This document shows, piece by piece, positions 25,716 to 35,398 of a stretch of 64,000 nt of DNA (positions within the stretch are counted from its first letter, which is position 1; each line of letters opens with the position of its first letter). This DNA comes from Gammaproteobacteria bacterium (lineage in GTDB: Bacteria; Pseudomonadota; Gammaproteobacteria; Burkholderiales; Burkholderiaceae_B). Under the pieces are notes generated by a model that worked only from the letters and a program-made list of their open reading frames with translations, did not search any database and had not been told where the DNA came from. The stretch covers positions 496,001 to 560,000 of the forward strand of contig JAHIXK010000011.1 in NCBI GenBank assembly GCA_018815245.1, read 5' to 3'. The position numbers and the translations under genes were made by a program.

Positions 25716-26374
25716 CTTACAAAATGGTGGTGTTTGACTGGGATGGCACCATACTCGACTCAACTGGCGCAATCACCCGATCCATTCAGCGTGCGTGTCT
25801 TGATGCAGGTTTGCCCGATCCCGGCGAGGAAATTGCCTCTTATGTAATTGGTTTGGGTCTTAGTGATGCCTTGCGCCATGCGGCTCCTGGCGCCAGTGAG
25901 GTGCAAATCGCTTTGCTGGTTGAAAGCTATCGCAAACACTACTTAAGCAAAGACCACGAACTTGAGTTGTTCACGGGCGCCGTGCCTTTGCTTCAAACCC
26001 TCAATAAAATGGGCGTAATTTGCACGGTCGCCACCGGCAAAAGCCGCCAAGGCCTGAACAGGGCCATGTCAAATTCGGACACGGCCCGGTATTTCAAGGG
26101 CTCGCGTTGTGCAGATGAATGTCACAGCAAGCCGCATCCGCAAATGATCCTGGAATTGATGGACGAATTTGACACCGACCCTGCCCATGTTGTCATGATT
26201 GGCGACACCACCCACGACCTGAACATGGCGCAGGCGGCTGGTGTTCATGCCTTGTCAGTGCAAACAGGGGCACACCCGCCCAAGTTATTAAACCAGGTAC
26301 CCCACCTTCAGTCATTCCGTTCAATCAATGAATTGGCCCCTTGGCTGGTTCAAATTATTTCTGCACATCAATAA
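25712..26374 (+). CDS. HAD-superfamily phosphatase (Gph-like)
   Basis: 220 residues. Motif I DWDGTILDS (nucleophile Asp 9, acid Asp 11), motif II ATGKSRQG, Lys in SKPHP and motif III IGDTTHDLNMAQAAG. Cap domain of alpha-helical type between residues 15 and 80. Substrate cannot be read from sequence; 2-phosphoglycolate or a nucleotide are usual for this group. Co-translated with rluC (ATGA overlap). Confidence 0.9.
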   Translation: MTYKMVVFDWDGTILDSTGAITRSIQRACLDAGLPDPGEEIASYVIGLGLSDALRHAAPGASEVQIALLVESYRKHYLSKDHELELFTGAVPLLQTLNKMGVICTVATGKSRQGLNRAMSNSDTARYFKGSRCADECHSKPHPQMILELMDEFDTDPAHVVMIGDTTHDLNMAQAAGVHALSVQTGAHPPKLLNQVPHLQSFRSINELAPWLVQIISAHQ

Positions 26375-26377
26375 ATT

Positions 26378-26755
26378 ATGTCCGAACTGCTTGTTTGCCA
26401 ATCCAGTGACCTTGAAGAAGGTGGTGCTGGCTTTCGTTTCAAAGTGTTGTACAACGGTGAAGAGACCACCGCTTTCATGGTGCGCGTTGACAACGCAGTT
26501 CGCTGTTTTCTGAACCGCTGTTCGCATGTGCCTGTGGAACTTGACTGGAACTACGGGGAATTCCTGGATGATTCGGGACGCATTGTAGTGTGTGCCACCC
26601 ACGGCGCAAGCTACGACGCCACCGATGGCAGTTGCCTTGGTGGCCCTTGTGATGGCAACCCTTTGGTGCGATTGAATATTGAAGAAAAAAATGGTGCAGT
26701 GTACTGGACCCCATCCCAATTAATTACGGTGCCCGCAGACGGCATTGAGGACTAA
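26378..26755 (+). CDS. Rieske [2Fe-2S] protein
   Basis: 125 residues, cytoplasmic. Cluster ligands CSH at 48-50 and CATH at 72-75 (spacing CxH-x21-CxxH) are clear. It is a stand-alone ferredoxin-like Rieske domain with no oxygenase domain; partners unknown. Two extra Cys (about 88 and 93) follow the second ligand pair. Lies 3 bases after the HAD gene and 4 before the peptidase gene; this trio follows rluC in many betaproteobacteria. Confidence 0.9.
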   Translation: MSELLVCQSSDLEEGGAGFRFKVLYNGEETTAFMVRVDNAVRCFLNRCSHVPVELDWNYGEFLDDSGRIVVCATHGASYDATDGSCLGGPCDGNPLVRLNIEEKNGAVYWTPSQLITVPADGIED

Positions 26756-26759
26756 GAAT

Positions 26760-27716
26760 ATGAGCGAACAAGAGAATCAATGGGAGCGAAAGCTGCTCGA
26801 AAAACTGGCTTCCGAAGCGCTGGTCGAACAACGCCGAAAACGCCGTTGGGGCATATTTTTCAAGCTGATCGGTTTGGTTTATGTGGGTGTGTTAATTGCT
26901 TCGATACTTGGTGTGACCAGTGGCCCGGGCCTGGAGGCGAGCCGACACACTGCATTGGTTGACCTTGAAGGGGTTATGACCTCCGACAGCCTGGCCAGCG
27001 CAGAACGTGTGAATGCCAGCTTACGCAGCGCCTTCAAAAGTGAGGGCTCGGTAGGGGTTATTTTAAGGATCAACAGTCCCGGAGGTAGTCCGGTTCAGGC
27101 GGGTCTTATCAATGACGAGATCAAGCGCTTGCGCGCCAAGTATCCAAACAAACCGCTTTATGCGGTGGTTGAAGAAGTGTGCGCTTCGGGCGGTTACTAC
27201 GTCGCGGCAGCGGCGGACAAAATTTACGTTGACAAGGCCAGCCTGGTGGGTTCAATCGGTGTAATCATGAACGGCTTTGGTTTTACAGGCACCATGGAAA
27301 AGCTTGGAGTTGAGCGCCGCTTGATTACCGCAGGTGAAAACAAAGGCTTTCTGGATCCCTTTAGCGAGATGGATCCTTATCAAACCGAGTTTGCCAAACA
27401 AATGGCAGGTGAAATTCACCAGCAGTTCATCAAGGTGGTTCAAGAAGGCCGAGGCGACAAGCTGAAGCAAGCACCAGAACTGTTTAGTGGCTTGGTGTGG
27501 ACTGGGGCGAAAAGCGTGGAGCTGGGTCTTGCCGACGAGCTTGGGTCATTTGACACGGTAGCCCGCGATGTATTGAAAACCGAAGAAATTCTGGATTACA
27601 CCGAACAGGATTCTCTGGCAGAGCGCTTGGCCGAACGTGTGGGCGTTGTATTTGGTCAGGGCGTTCGCAGCGTGTTTCCGGAATTTGGGACCAGTCAGCG
27701 TTTGGGTTTTCAGTAA
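26760..27716 (+). CDS. S49-family signal peptide peptidase (SppA/SohB-like)
   Basis: Inner-membrane serine protease, 318 residues from ATG at 26760 (GAGGA upstream). One transmembrane helix at about 32-51, then a periplasmic domain. Catalytic Ser 143 in CASGGYYVA and Lys 195 in GENKGFLDPFS; the SPGGSP oxyanion segment is at 106-111. One protease repeat, so the short SppA type that works as an oligomer. Converges on the next gene with one base between stops. Confidence 0.94.
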   Translation: MSEQENQWERKLLEKLASEALVEQRRKRRWGIFFKLIGLVYVGVLIASILGVTSGPGLEASRHTALVDLEGVMTSDSLASAERVNASLRSAFKSEGSVGVILRINSPGGSPVQAGLINDEIKRLRAKYPNKPLYAVVEEVCASGGYYVAAAADKIYVDKASLVGSIGVIMNGFGFTGTMEKLGVERRLITAGENKGFLDPFSEMDPYQTEFAKQMAGEIHQQFIKVVQEGRGDKLKQAPELFSGLVWTGAKSVELGLADELGSFDTVARDVLKTEEILDYTEQDSLAERLAERVGVVFGQGVRSVFPEFGTSQRLGFQ

Positions 27717-27717
27717 T

Positions 27718-28413
27718 TTATTGGGCCAGCCACAAGAAAAGGCAGGGCAACTTGCCTGGAGCGGCTGGCTGCTTTCTCCACTGCGCAACGGTTTTTGTCT
27801 GAATGCATTGTTCATCGCCTGTCAGGTCCCAGCCAATGCACAGCGAAGTGGTGTCGGAAAGCTGCTTCAACAGTGCTTCGATCAATTTTTCATTGCGAAA
27901 CGGCGTCTCGATCACCAGCTGAGTGCACTTCTGCACCTTTGATTCACGCTCTGTTTGCTTGATCCATGCATCGCGCTGGCTTGGCTCTAGTGGCGGGTAG
28001 CCATGAAACCGGAAGCTTTGTCCATTCAAGCCGCTTCCCATCAGGGCCAGCAGTATTGAGCTGGGGCCAACCAAAGGGTGAACGGGGCAGCCCAGTCGAT
28101 GGGCCAGGGCCACAACTTCAGCACCAGGGTCAGCCACGCCTGGGCAACCCGCGTCGCTCATTACGGCGATTGGTTCGCCTGCTTTGCATTGTTCAATCAA
28201 TGTTTGGCGCTGTTGCGGGTTTAGCTGGGCAATTTCCAGAATTTGCAGGTCGCGAATGGGTATCGGCATATTGAAATGCCCCAAGGCAGCCCGCGCAGGC
28301 TTGGCGTTTTCAACCAGCCAGGTTTTGCATTGTTGAACAAATGCCAGATCGGCTGCAAGCACTGGCAGTTTCGGCGTTTTTTGGCTAAGGGGGCTGGGGA
28401 CCAAGTAAAGCAT
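27718..28413 (-). CDS. Tetrapyrrole-methylase-fold SAM methyltransferase (RsmI-like)
   Basis: 231 residues. Seen: SDAGCPGVADPGAEVV and VGPSSILLALMGSGL, equivalents of the SAM-binding motifs in RsmI, which methylates C1402 of 16S rRNA, and FRFHGYPPL. It is about 50 residues shorter than RsmI and lacks its C-terminal domain, so a different target is possible. Stop codon lies one base before the maf stop-to-start junction: the maf stop at 28415 directly precedes it on the same strand, suggesting a two-gene unit. Confidence 0.87.
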   Translation of the reverse strand: MLYLVPSPLSQKTPKLPVLAADLAFVQQCKTWLVENAKPARAALGHFNMPIPIRDLQILEIAQLNPQQRQTLIEQCKAGEPIAVMSDAGCPGVADPGAEVVALAHRLGCPVHPLVGPSSILLALMGSGLNGQSFRFHGYPPLEPSQRDAWIKQTERESKVQKCTQLVIETPFRNEKLIEALLKQLSDTTSLCIGWDLTGDEQCIQTKTVAQWRKQPAAPGKLPCLFLWLAQ

Positions 28414-28414
28414 A

Positions 28415-28996
28415 TCAGGGCAGAGTCATTTCAAATTGTCGCAATGCGTTCGATACCTCAATCAGTGGCAGGCCGATCAGTGCGGTGGGGTCGCTTGATT
28501 CAATCCGTTTCAGCAATGAAATGCCCAAGCCTTCACTTTTGGCTGAACCGGCGCAGTCATAAGGTTCCTCTGCGATCAGGTAGCGTTCAATTTCAGCGGG
28601 GCTTAGCTCACGGAACTCAACCGATGTGGGTACAGCGAACTCGAGTGTCTGAGCCGTTTCCTCGCAAAGCACGCACACTGCAGTGTGAAATACGATGGTT
28701 TTGCCGCTCATGCTTCGCAATTGTGCCCGCGCTTTGTCGTGAGTCCCCGGTTTGCTGATAGCCACGCCCTCGACATCGGCCACTTGATCGGAACCAATAA
28801 CAATGGCGCCGGGGTGTTCTTTTGCAACCGCCATCGCTTTTTCCCTGGCCAAACGCTGGCAAGTTTCCAAAGGCGTTTCGCCTTTTTTCGGCGATTCATC
28901 AATTTGTGGTGCTTCGCAGCGAAAGTTAAGCTGCAGGCGGGTTAGAAGTTCACGGCGGTACTTCGAGCTGGATGCTAAATACAAGGAACGGGTCAT
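28415..28996 (-). CDS. maf: Maf-family nucleotide pyrophosphatase (YceF type)
   Basis: House-cleaning enzyme that hydrolyses modified nucleoside triphosphates (7-methyl-GTP in E. coli YceF). 193 residues from ATG at 28996, because the YceF N-terminus LYLASSSKYRRELL begins there; the upstream frame overlaps the facing yceD region. Seen: SDQVADVEG with the catalytic Asp, KPGTHDKA, and AGSAKSEGLG. Divergent from yceD, as in many proteobacteria. Confidence 0.92.
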   Translation of the reverse strand: MTRSLYLASSSKYRRELLTRLQLNFRCEAPQIDESPKKGETPLETCQRLAREKAMAVAKEHPGAIVIGSDQVADVEGVAISKPGTHDKARAQLRSMSGKTIVFHTAVCVLCEETAQTLEFAVPTSVEFRELSPAEIERYLIAEEPYDCAGSAKSEGLGISLLKRIESSDPTALIGLPLIEVSNALRQFEMTLP

Positions 28997-29070
28997 TTGG
29001 GGTGGCTTGCTGCTTTGACATAAAACGAATGGAGGAGTATTATCGCGCGTTTCCTGCTTTTCTAATCTGC

Positions 29071-29661
29071 ATGCGGCACAAAGCCCCACAAAAACAGTTT
29101 GATGAATTCGACGCGTGGTCGTTTTCTCGCTTGGGCGGTCGAATTAGCAGCTCAGAAGTGAAGTTTGATTTCCCGCGGGCGAGCAATGACGAAAACATGT
29201 TGTCGTGCGAAGTGGCTCACTGGGAAATATCCGGGCGAATTAACGCCAAGTCTGAAAGCGTCATTCGGTTTCAAGGCCGCTTTAACTCAGAGTTATCGTG
29301 TGTAGTATGTGGTTCAGGCGTTCAGTACGTCACCGATTTTGATCGTCATTTGATTCTCAAAACTTCTGAAGCGCAGGCCGATGCCTACGATGAAGATACG
29401 CTGGATGACAACACGGACGTTGTGGCATGCCCGGGTGCGATAAACTTGAGAGATTGGCTGGAAGACGAAATTTTGCTGGCTTGCCCCATGTTTCCTAAAC
29501 ACGAAGCCTGCGCCGAACTGGATGCACGCAGTTGGCAGGAAGAGGGCGAGCAAGAAGAGAATACTGACGACCATCAGGATGACACTGCTGATGGTCCAAC
29601 ACAGGAAGTACAGCGTCCTTTTGCCAGCCTGGGCGATTTGCTCAAGGGTAGCAAGAAGTAA
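29071..29661 (+). CDS. yceD: YceD/DUF177 protein
   Basis: Found upstream of rpmF across bacteria and tied to 23S rRNA maturation and ribosome assembly. Seen: the conserved CVVCG (one of two Cys pairs) and the downstream LRDWLEDEILLACPMFPKH block ending in the usual acidic tail and FASLGDLL. 196 residues from ATG at 29071; an earlier ATG at 29029 is possible. Followed 24 bases later by rpmF. Confidence 0.9.
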   Translation: MRHKAPQKQFDEFDAWSFSRLGGRISSSEVKFDFPRASNDENMLSCEVAHWEISGRINAKSESVIRFQGRFNSELSCVVCGSGVQYVTDFDRHLILKTSEAQADAYDEDTLDDNTDVVACPGAINLRDWLEDEILLACPMFPKHEACAELDARSWQEEGEQEENTDDHQDDTADGPTQEVQRPFASLGDLLKGSKK

Positions 29662-29685
29662 CACTTTTATACATGGAGCTTTAAA

Positions 29686-29868
29686 ATGGCCGTTCAACAG
29701 AACAAAAAATCACCTTCCAAGCGTGGCATGCACCGCTCTCACCAGAACCTGACAGCGCCAACCTTGTCCGCTGATTCCGCTTCCGGTGAAACACACTTGC
29801 GTCACCACATCAGCCCCAACGGCATGTACCGTGGCAAGAAAGTGGTAAAAACAAAAGCTGACGAGTAA
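29686..29868 (+). CDS. rpmF: Ribosomal protein L32
   Basis: 60 residues, normal length. Begins [18 protein letters not shown] and contains the [16 protein letters not shown] block of bL32. No Cys zinc ribbon, as in other betaproteobacteria. Start of the fatty acid synthesis cluster, in the classic yceD-rpmF-plsX order. A 6-bp stem GGCAAC/GTTGCC at 29887-29906 follows its stop and may set the ratio of rpmF to downstream genes. Confidence 0.97.
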   Translation: MAVQQNKKSPSKRGMHRSHQNLTAPTLSADSASGETHLRHHISPNGMYRGKKVVKTKADE

Positions 29869-29932
29869 TCAATTGCTGATTAACAAGGCAACTGCAGTCT
29901 GTTGCCATGAAAACCAAAAGGTCTAGGAACGG

Positions 29933-31015
29933 ATGGTTCGCATAGCGATTGATTGCATGGGTGGAGACCACGGTTTGTCGGTCACCATCCCAGCCTGTTT
30001 GCGTTTTCTCAAGTTGCACCCTGATGTGCAACTTGTGTTGGTGGGAAAGCAGGCCGAAATTGAGGCTGCGCTCGCCAGGAAAAAGGCCTTGGAGCACCCC
30101 CAGATCACCATTCGTCACGCCAGTGAAGTGGTTGAAATGGATGAGCCCCCGGCCCAAGCCCTGCGCAATAAAAAAGATTCCTCAATTCGAGTGTGTGCCA
30201 ACCTGGTGAAAGACGGGTTGGCATCGGCGTTCGTCAGTGCCGGTAACACCGGCGCCTTGATGGCGATATCCCGCTTCGTACTCAAAACAATGGACAGCAT
30301 TGACCGGCCGGCCATTGCCTCGGCCCTGCCCAATATGAAAGGCACCGGCACGTTGATGCTCGACCTGGGCGCCAATGTGGATTGTGAACCTGCGCATTTG
30401 TTTCAGTTCGCTGTCATGGGTTCGGCTTTTGTCAAAAACACCGAAGGCATTGAAAAGCCAACGGTGGGTTTGCTCAATATTGGCGAAGAAGTGATCAAAG
30501 GCAACGAGGTTGTGAAGAAAGCCTCTGAATTGTTGCGGGCCAGCGAATTGAACTTCTATGGCAACGTAGAAGGAAACGACATATACAAAGGCACCACCGA
30601 TGTAGTGGTGTGCGATGGTTTTGTGGGCAATGTGGCCCTCAAAACGTCGGAGGGCCTGGCACAAATGCTGGGCGACATTATAAAGGCAGAGTTCAAGAGA
30701 GGCCTGTGGCCCAAAGTTGCAGCGGTATTTGCCGCGCCAGTGTTGCTTCGATTCAAAAAAAGGGTGGACCACCGCCGCTACAACGGAGCAGCATTGCTTG
30801 GGCTTAAAGGGATTGTGATCAAAAGCCACGGCTCGGCAGACGCCTATGCCTTCTTCCACGCGATCAAGCGCGCCTACGATGCGGCCAACGGCAATTTGCT
30901 GGACAGCATCAGGGTCACCATGTCGCACTATGTGCCTTTGGCAGCCCCGGCTGTCTCCGGTGTGGGGGAAGCGGTTTCCGCGAGAGTCGAGGCCAAACCA
31001 GACCAAGTGATTTAA
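29933..31015 (+). CDS. plsX: Phosphate acyltransferase PlsX
   Basis: Makes acyl-phosphate from acyl-ACP for phospholipid synthesis; peripheral membrane enzyme. 360 residues. Seen: [11 protein letters not shown] at the N-terminus, SAGNTGALM near 95, and LLNIGEE and [12 protein letters not shown] further on. Stop TAA shares its last A with the fabH ATG, so the two are translationally coupled. Confidence 0.96.
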   Translation: MVRIAIDCMGGDHGLSVTIPACLRFLKLHPDVQLVLVGKQAEIEAALARKKALEHPQITIRHASEVVEMDEPPAQALRNKKDSSIRVCANLVKDGLASAFVSAGNTGALMAISRFVLKTMDSIDRPAIASALPNMKGTGTLMLDLGANVDCEPAHLFQFAVMGSAFVKNTEGIEKPTVGLLNIGEEVIKGNEVVKKASELLRASELNFYGNVEGNDIYKGTTDVVVCDGFVGNVALKTSEGLAQMLGDIIKAEFKRGLWPKVAAVFAAPVLLRFKKRVDHRRYNGAALLGLKGIVIKSHGSADAYAFFHAIKRAYDAANGNLLDSIRVTMSHYVPLAAPAVSGVGEAVSARVEAKPDQVI

Positions 31016-31992
31016 TGTCTCAATACAGTGCAATCCTTGGCACCGGCGCAAGCCTGCCAAGGCGTGCGGTATCAAACCAGGAATTAACTGCGTTTCTCGC
31101 CGCAAAAGGCGTAGAAACCAGTGCCGAATGGATTGAAACACGCACCGGTATCCAGCAAAGATATATTTGCGAGCCCGATGAAACCAACAGCGACATGGCC
31201 AGCAAGGCGGCCTTGCAGGCTTTGAAAGCAGCTGGCGTGTTGCCTGATCAGGTCGACCTGATTGTTCTGGCCACCTCCACCCCAGATCAAGTGTTTCCCT
31301 CAACTGCCTGCGCTGTTCAAGCCCAAATTGGTGCTACGCATGCGATGGCATTCGATATCCAGGCTGTTTGCAGCGGCTTCGTGTACGCGCTCACCGTGGC
31401 AGATTCCATGATTCGTGCCGGGCAAGCCAGAAATGCCTTGGTAATTGGTTCAGAGGTGTTCAGCCGCTTGATGGACTGGCAAGATCGAACCACCTGCGTG
31501 CTGTTTGGTGACGGTGCCGGTGCCGTTTACCTTCAGGGCAGCGATGAGCCCGGTATTCTGGGTTGCAAGCTTCATTCGGATGGCACCCTGGGTTGCATCC
31601 TTAACACCACCGGTCGCATTGAGGGGGGCAAAATTGTGGGCGACCCCTTCCTGCGCATGGATGGCCAGGCCGTGTTTCGGCAAGCAGTGTCTGTACTTGG
31701 CAATAGCGCATTGGAATTGTTTGAAGCCCTGAATTTCAAGCTGGAAGACCTGGATTTTCTGGTGCCTCATCAAGCCAACGTGCGAATTCTTCATTCCGTG
31801 GCCAAAAAATTGAAGTTGCCAGAAGAGAGGGTGATCATGACAGTGGCCCAGCATGGCAACACGTCGGCAGCTTCGGTTCCGCTGGCTTTGAACCATGCGG
31901 TTGCCCAAAAACAGATCAAAAAAGGCGATAACGTGCTTTTACAAGGTGTCGGAGGCGGTTTTACTTGGGGCAGCGTACTTGTTCGCATGTAA
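31015..31992 (+). CDS. fabH: Beta-ketoacyl-ACP synthase III FabH
   Basis: Starts fatty acid synthesis by condensing acetyl-CoA with malonyl-ACP. 325 residues. Catalytic Cys 119 in AVCSGF, His in VPHQANVRI (about 251) and Asn in HGNTSAAS (about 281) form the expected triad. The C-terminal GVGGGFTWGS is standard. Confidence 0.97.
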   Translation: MSQYSAILGTGASLPRRAVSNQELTAFLAAKGVETSAEWIETRTGIQQRYICEPDETNSDMASKAALQALKAAGVLPDQVDLIVLATSTPDQVFPSTACAVQAQIGATHAMAFDIQAVCSGFVYALTVADSMIRAGQARNALVIGSEVFSRLMDWQDRTTCVLFGDGAGAVYLQGSDEPGILGCKLHSDGTLGCILNTTGRIEGGKIVGDPFLRMDGQAVFRQAVSVLGNSALELFEALNFKLEDLDFLVPHQANVRILHSVAKKLKLPEERVIMTVAQHGNTSAASVPLALNHAVAQKQIKKGDNVLLQGVGGGFTWGSVLVRM

Positions 31993-32029
31993 AATAGCGC
32001 AAATTGCCAATTAGATGAATTCCTCCAAA

Positions 32030-32974
32030 ATGACAAAACAAATCGCCTTTCTGTTTCCCGGACAGGGTTCGCAAGCAGTGGGAATGCTAAACGCATTTAA
32101 AGCCCATCCAGCCACGGCCAGCCTGTATGCCTCCACTGCATTAGAGGCCGATCAGGCTTTGGGCCAGGATTTGGCTGCGCTGATTGAAAACGGCCCTGCT
32201 GAATCCTTGAACCTGACCATAAACACCCAGCCCGCCATGCTGATGGCCGATGTTCTTGTGTTTCGCGCGTGGTTGGCTGCGGGCGGTACGGCACCCAATC
32301 TGGTGGCCGGGCATTCCTTGGGTGAATACGCTGCACTGGTTGCGGCAGGTGTGCTCAGTTTGTCCGAAGGCCTTGGTTTGGTGCGGATTCGCGCCCAAGC
32401 AATGCAGGAAACCGTGCCAGTCGGGCAGGGTGGAATGGCCGCCATTCTGGGTTTGAGCGACGATCAAGTGAAGCAGGCTTGCCAACAGGCCAGCGTGAAC
32501 GGTGAAGTGGCCGAGGCTGTGAACTTCAATGCACCCAGCCAGGTCGTGATTGCAGGCAGCGCCCAGGGCGTGAAAGCTGCTTGCGATGCTGCCAAGGCCT
32601 TGGGTGCCAAGCGCGCACTCGAATTGTCAGTTTCCGCACCGTTCCATTCCAGCCTGATGAGGCCTGCCTCAGTGAAGCTGGCAGCAGCCTTGAGCCATGC
32701 AAAATTGAATATGCCAACATTGCCTGTATACAACAACATTGATGTGGCTGTAGAATCCGATCCCGCACGAATTCGGGATGCGCTGGTGCGCCAGGCCTAC
32801 GGCCCGGTGCGCTGGGTTGAAACCATTGAAGCCATGGCCGGTGCAGGAACCACCCTGTTTGTAGAATGCGGCCCCGGCAAGGTACTGGCGGGTTTGGTCA
32901 AGCGCATCAGTGATGTGCCTGTGGTCAATATTTTTGATCCGGACAGCATTCATGCGGCCTTGCAGGCGCAGTAA
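32030..32974 (+). CDS. fabD: Malonyl-CoA:ACP transacylase FabD
   Basis: Loads malonyl groups onto ACP. The nucleophile is the Ser of GHSLGEY; His is in SVSAPFHSSLM. Start chosen at the ATG at 32030 (MTKQIAFLFPGQGSQ) because this matches E. coli FabD; an in-frame ATG at 32015 adds five residues, and neither has a clear ribosome site. About 315 residues. Confidence 0.96.
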   Translation: MTKQIAFLFPGQGSQAVGMLNAFKAHPATASLYASTALEADQALGQDLAALIENGPAESLNLTINTQPAMLMADVLVFRAWLAAGGTAPNLVAGHSLGEYAALVAAGVLSLSEGLGLVRIRAQAMQETVPVGQGGMAAILGLSDDQVKQACQQASVNGEVAEAVNFNAPSQVVIAGSAQGVKAACDAAKALGAKRALELSVSAPFHSSLMRPASVKLAAALSHAKLNMPTLPVYNNIDVAVESDPARIRDALVRQAYGPVRWVETIEAMAGAGTTLFVECGPGKVLAGLVKRISDVPVVNIFDPDSIHAALQAQ

Positions 32975-32989
32975 AAAAGGAAAAAACGA

Positions 32990-33742
32990 ATGTCCTTATT
33001 CGACTTGACTGGAAAAATCGCTTTGGTCACTGGCGCAAGCCGTGGCATTGGCCGTGAAATCGCCATTACCTTGGGCAAAGCCGGGGCAACTGTGGTGGGT
33101 ACAGCCACATCGGAAGCGGGTGCTGCCGACATTACGGCTGGGCTGAATGCCGCTGGCGTAAAAGGCTTTGGCGCTGTGCTGAACGTCACAGACTCTGCAA
33201 GCCTTGAGCCCCTGTTCGCGCGCATTGCAGAAGAACTGGGCCCACTGTCGATTTTGGTGAATAACGCCGGTATTACGCGTGACCAACTGGCCATGCGCAT
33301 GAAAGATGATGACTGGGATGCCGTGATTGCAACGAACCTGTCGTCGGTTTTCAAGCTGTCGAAATTGGCCATGAAACCAATGATGAAAGCCCGCACGGGG
33401 CGTATGATCAATATCACATCTGTGGTGGGCACCAGCGGCAACGCTGGCCAAGCGAATTATGCTGCAGCCAAGGCCGGTGTGGCGGGAATGACAAAAGCGC
33501 TGGCGCGTGAACTGGGAAGCCGCAATATCACTGTAAACTGTGTGGCGCCCGGATTTATTCAAACTGACATGACTGATGCCCTGTCTGAAACACAGGTGGA
33601 TCAGTTGAAGCAACAAATCCCGCTGGGCCGTATGGGCCAAGTCACTGACATCGCAGCTGCGGTGTTGTATTTGGCCAGCGATCAAGCGGGGTATGTAACT
33701 GGAACCACGTTACACGTGAATGGTGGAATGTGGATGGGGTGA
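32990..33742 (+). CDS. fabG: 3-oxoacyl-ACP reductase FabG
   Basis: NADPH-dependent reductase of the elongation cycle. 250 residues. Seen: cofactor motif [16 protein letters not shown], catalytic Ser in ITSVVG and the YxxxK in [19 protein letters not shown] before the ATG is a good ribosome site. Ends 83 bases before acpP. Confidence 0.97.
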   Translation: MSLFDLTGKIALVTGASRGIGREIAITLGKAGATVVGTATSEAGAADITAGLNAAGVKGFGAVLNVTDSASLEPLFARIAEELGPLSILVNNAGITRDQLAMRMKDDDWDAVIATNLSSVFKLSKLAMKPMMKARTGRMINITSVVGTSGNAGQANYAAAKAGVAGMTKALARELGSRNITVNCVAPGFIQTDMTDALSETQVDQLKQQIPLGRMGQVTDIAAAVLYLASDQAGYVTGTTLHVNGGMWMG

Positions 33743-33779
33743 TAGCAAGGCATTTAGAATATGATCTGTCATATCGCTT

Positions 33780-33788
33780 TGCTACACT
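33780..33788 (+). promoter_or_regulatory. Candidate extended -10 promoter of acpP
   Basis: TGCTACACT at 33780-33788 fits TGnTAnnnT, about 38 bases before the acpP start. The hexamer 17 bases upstream (TATGAT) is a poor -35. A private promoter would explain extra acpP expression. Confidence 0.4.
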
Positions 33789-33825
33789 CTTTCGATTTTT
33801 ATTAAAAACCCACGGAGGCTCCGTA

Positions 33826-34065
33826 ATGGAAAACATTGAACAGCGCGTTAAAAAGATTGTGGCCGAACAGCTCGGCGTCAAAGAAGAGGAAATCAAGAAC
33901 GAATCTTCTTTCGTAGATGATCTGGGCGCTGATTCCTTGGATACAGTGGAATTGGTCATGGCTTTGGAAGAAGAATTTGAAACAGAAATTCCTGACGAAG
34001 AAGCAGAAAAGATCACCACGGTCCAGCAAGCGATTGATTACGTTAAGACAAACTCTAAGTCTTAA
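33826..34065 (+). CDS. acpP: Acyl carrier protein
   Basis: 79 residues, carries growing acyl chains on a phosphopantetheine at Ser 37 in GADSLDTVE. Very acidic, as expected. The ATG at 33826 is preceded by GGAGG; the longer frame from 33730 has no support. Substrate of the AcpS encoded at 45454. Confidence 0.98.
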   Translation: MENIEQRVKKIVAEQLGVKEEEIKNESSFVDDLGADSLDTVELVMALEEEFETEIPDEEAEKITTVQQAIDYVKTNSKS

Positions 34066-34081
34066 TGGCTGAATTGCCAGC

Positions 34082-34111
34082 GGGTAAAAGCGGTTAAGTC
34101 CGTTTTTACCC
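34082..34111 (+). promoter_or_regulatory. Intercistronic hairpin between acpP and fabF
   Basis: GGGTAAAAGCGG (34082-34093) pairs over 12 bp (one G-U) with CCGTTTTTACCC (34100-34111), loop TTAAGT. It begins 16 bases after the acpP stop. With the T-run inside the stem and none after it, partial termination or 3'-end protection of acpP mRNA is likelier than full termination. Confidence 0.7.
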
Positions 34112-34148
34112 TTGGTGGTTTAAGCAGAAACCAGATAAAGGAGGGCTT

Positions 34149-35387
34149 GTGAGCCGTAGACGTGTTGTTATTACCGGTTTGGGCATCATCAGCCCTGTGG
34201 GCAATTCTGTAAGCGAGGCTTGGACAAGCCTGACCCAAGGAAAATCTGGAATTTCGTCCATTACCCGGTTCGAAACAGAGGGTTTGAGCGTCAAAATTGC
34301 AGGCGAAGTCAAAGGCTTCGACGTGGCTGAATACATTCCTGGAAAGGAAGCCGCCCGCATGGATACATTTATCCACTATGGTTTGGCCGCGGGTATCCAG
34401 GCATTCAAAGACTCCGGTCTGGAAGTAACCGACCAAAATTCCGAACGAATTGGTGTCAGCATTGGCTCTGGCATTGGCGGCCTGCCGATGATTGAAGACA
34501 CGCACACTGATTTGACCAACAAAGGCTATCGCCGAATTTCCCCGTTTTTCGTGCCGGGCAGCATCATCAACATGATTTCTGGCCACATGTCTATCATGTA
34601 TGGCCTGAAAGGCCCGAACATTGCCATGGTGACCGCGTGTACTACGGGCACCCACTCTATTGGTGAAGCCGCGCGAATCATTGAGTACGGCGATGCCGAC
34701 GTGATGATTGCAGGGGGTGCTGAATCTACCGTTTCGCCATTGGGCGTTGGTGGTTTTGCGGCCATGCGCGCCTTGTCAACCCGCAATGATGACCCTGCTG
34801 CAGCCAGCCGCCCCTGGGACAAAGACCGTGATGGTTTTGTGCTGGGCGAGGGTGCTGGTGTATTGGTGCTTGAAGAATACGAACATGCCAAAAAGCGCGG
34901 CGCAAAAATATATGGTGAAGTAGTGGGCTACGGTATGAGTGCCGACGCCAGCCACATGACTGCGCCTTGTGCCGATGGTGATGGTGCTGCGCGCTGCATG
35001 AAAGCCGCCCTGCGCAATGCCGGCATGAACCCCGAAGACGTGAATTATGTGAATGCGCATGGCACTTCGACCCCCTTGGGCGATGTGGCAGAAACCATGG
35101 CCGTGAAGCGCGCCTTGGGCGACCACGCATTCAAAACAGTGGTTAATTCCACAAAAAGCATGACAGGTCATTTGCTGGGTGCTGCAGGTGGTATTGAGGC
35201 GGTGTTCACCGCGCTGGCTGTTCACCATCAGGTGTCACCACCCACCATCAACCTGCTCGAGGCAGGCGAGGGCTGTGATCTTGATTACTGCGCCAACACG
35301 GCTCGGGACCTGAACATCAAGCTGGCCTTGTCCAACTCCTTTGGCTTTGGCGGTACCAACGGTACTTTGGCCATTGCACGGGTGTAA
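34149..35387 (+). CDS. fabF: Beta-ketoacyl-ACP synthase II FabF
   Basis: Elongating condensing enzyme. 412 residues from GTG at 34149, fixed by AAAGGAGG 8 bases upstream. Catalytic Cys 164 in TACTTGTHS, His in VNAHGTSTP (about 304) and [13 protein letters not shown] (about 341). Last gene of the fab cluster. Confidence 0.97.
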   Translation: MSRRRVVITGLGIISPVGNSVSEAWTSLTQGKSGISSITRFETEGLSVKIAGEVKGFDVAEYIPGKEAARMDTFIHYGLAAGIQAFKDSGLEVTDQNSERIGVSIGSGIGGLPMIEDTHTDLTNKGYRRISPFFVPGSIINMISGHMSIMYGLKGPNIAMVTACTTGTHSIGEAARIIEYGDADVMIAGGAESTVSPLGVGGFAAMRALSTRNDDPAAASRPWDKDRDGFVLGEGAGVLVLEEYEHAKKRGAKIYGEVVGYGMSADASHMTAPCADGDGAARCMKAALRNAGMNPEDVNYVNAHGTSTPLGDVAETMAVKRALGDHAFKTVVNSTKSMTGHLLGAAGGIEAVFTALAVHHQVSPPTINLLEAGEGCDLDYCANTARDLNIKLALSNSFGFGGTNGTLAIARV

Positions 35388-35398
35388 CGGGGCGCTCC

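Noticed and set aside
30182-31303. Minus-strand frame of 373 residues opposite plsX and fabH
   Set aside because: plsX and fabH have full motifs and coupled starts; the antisense frame has no domain and spans both genes.
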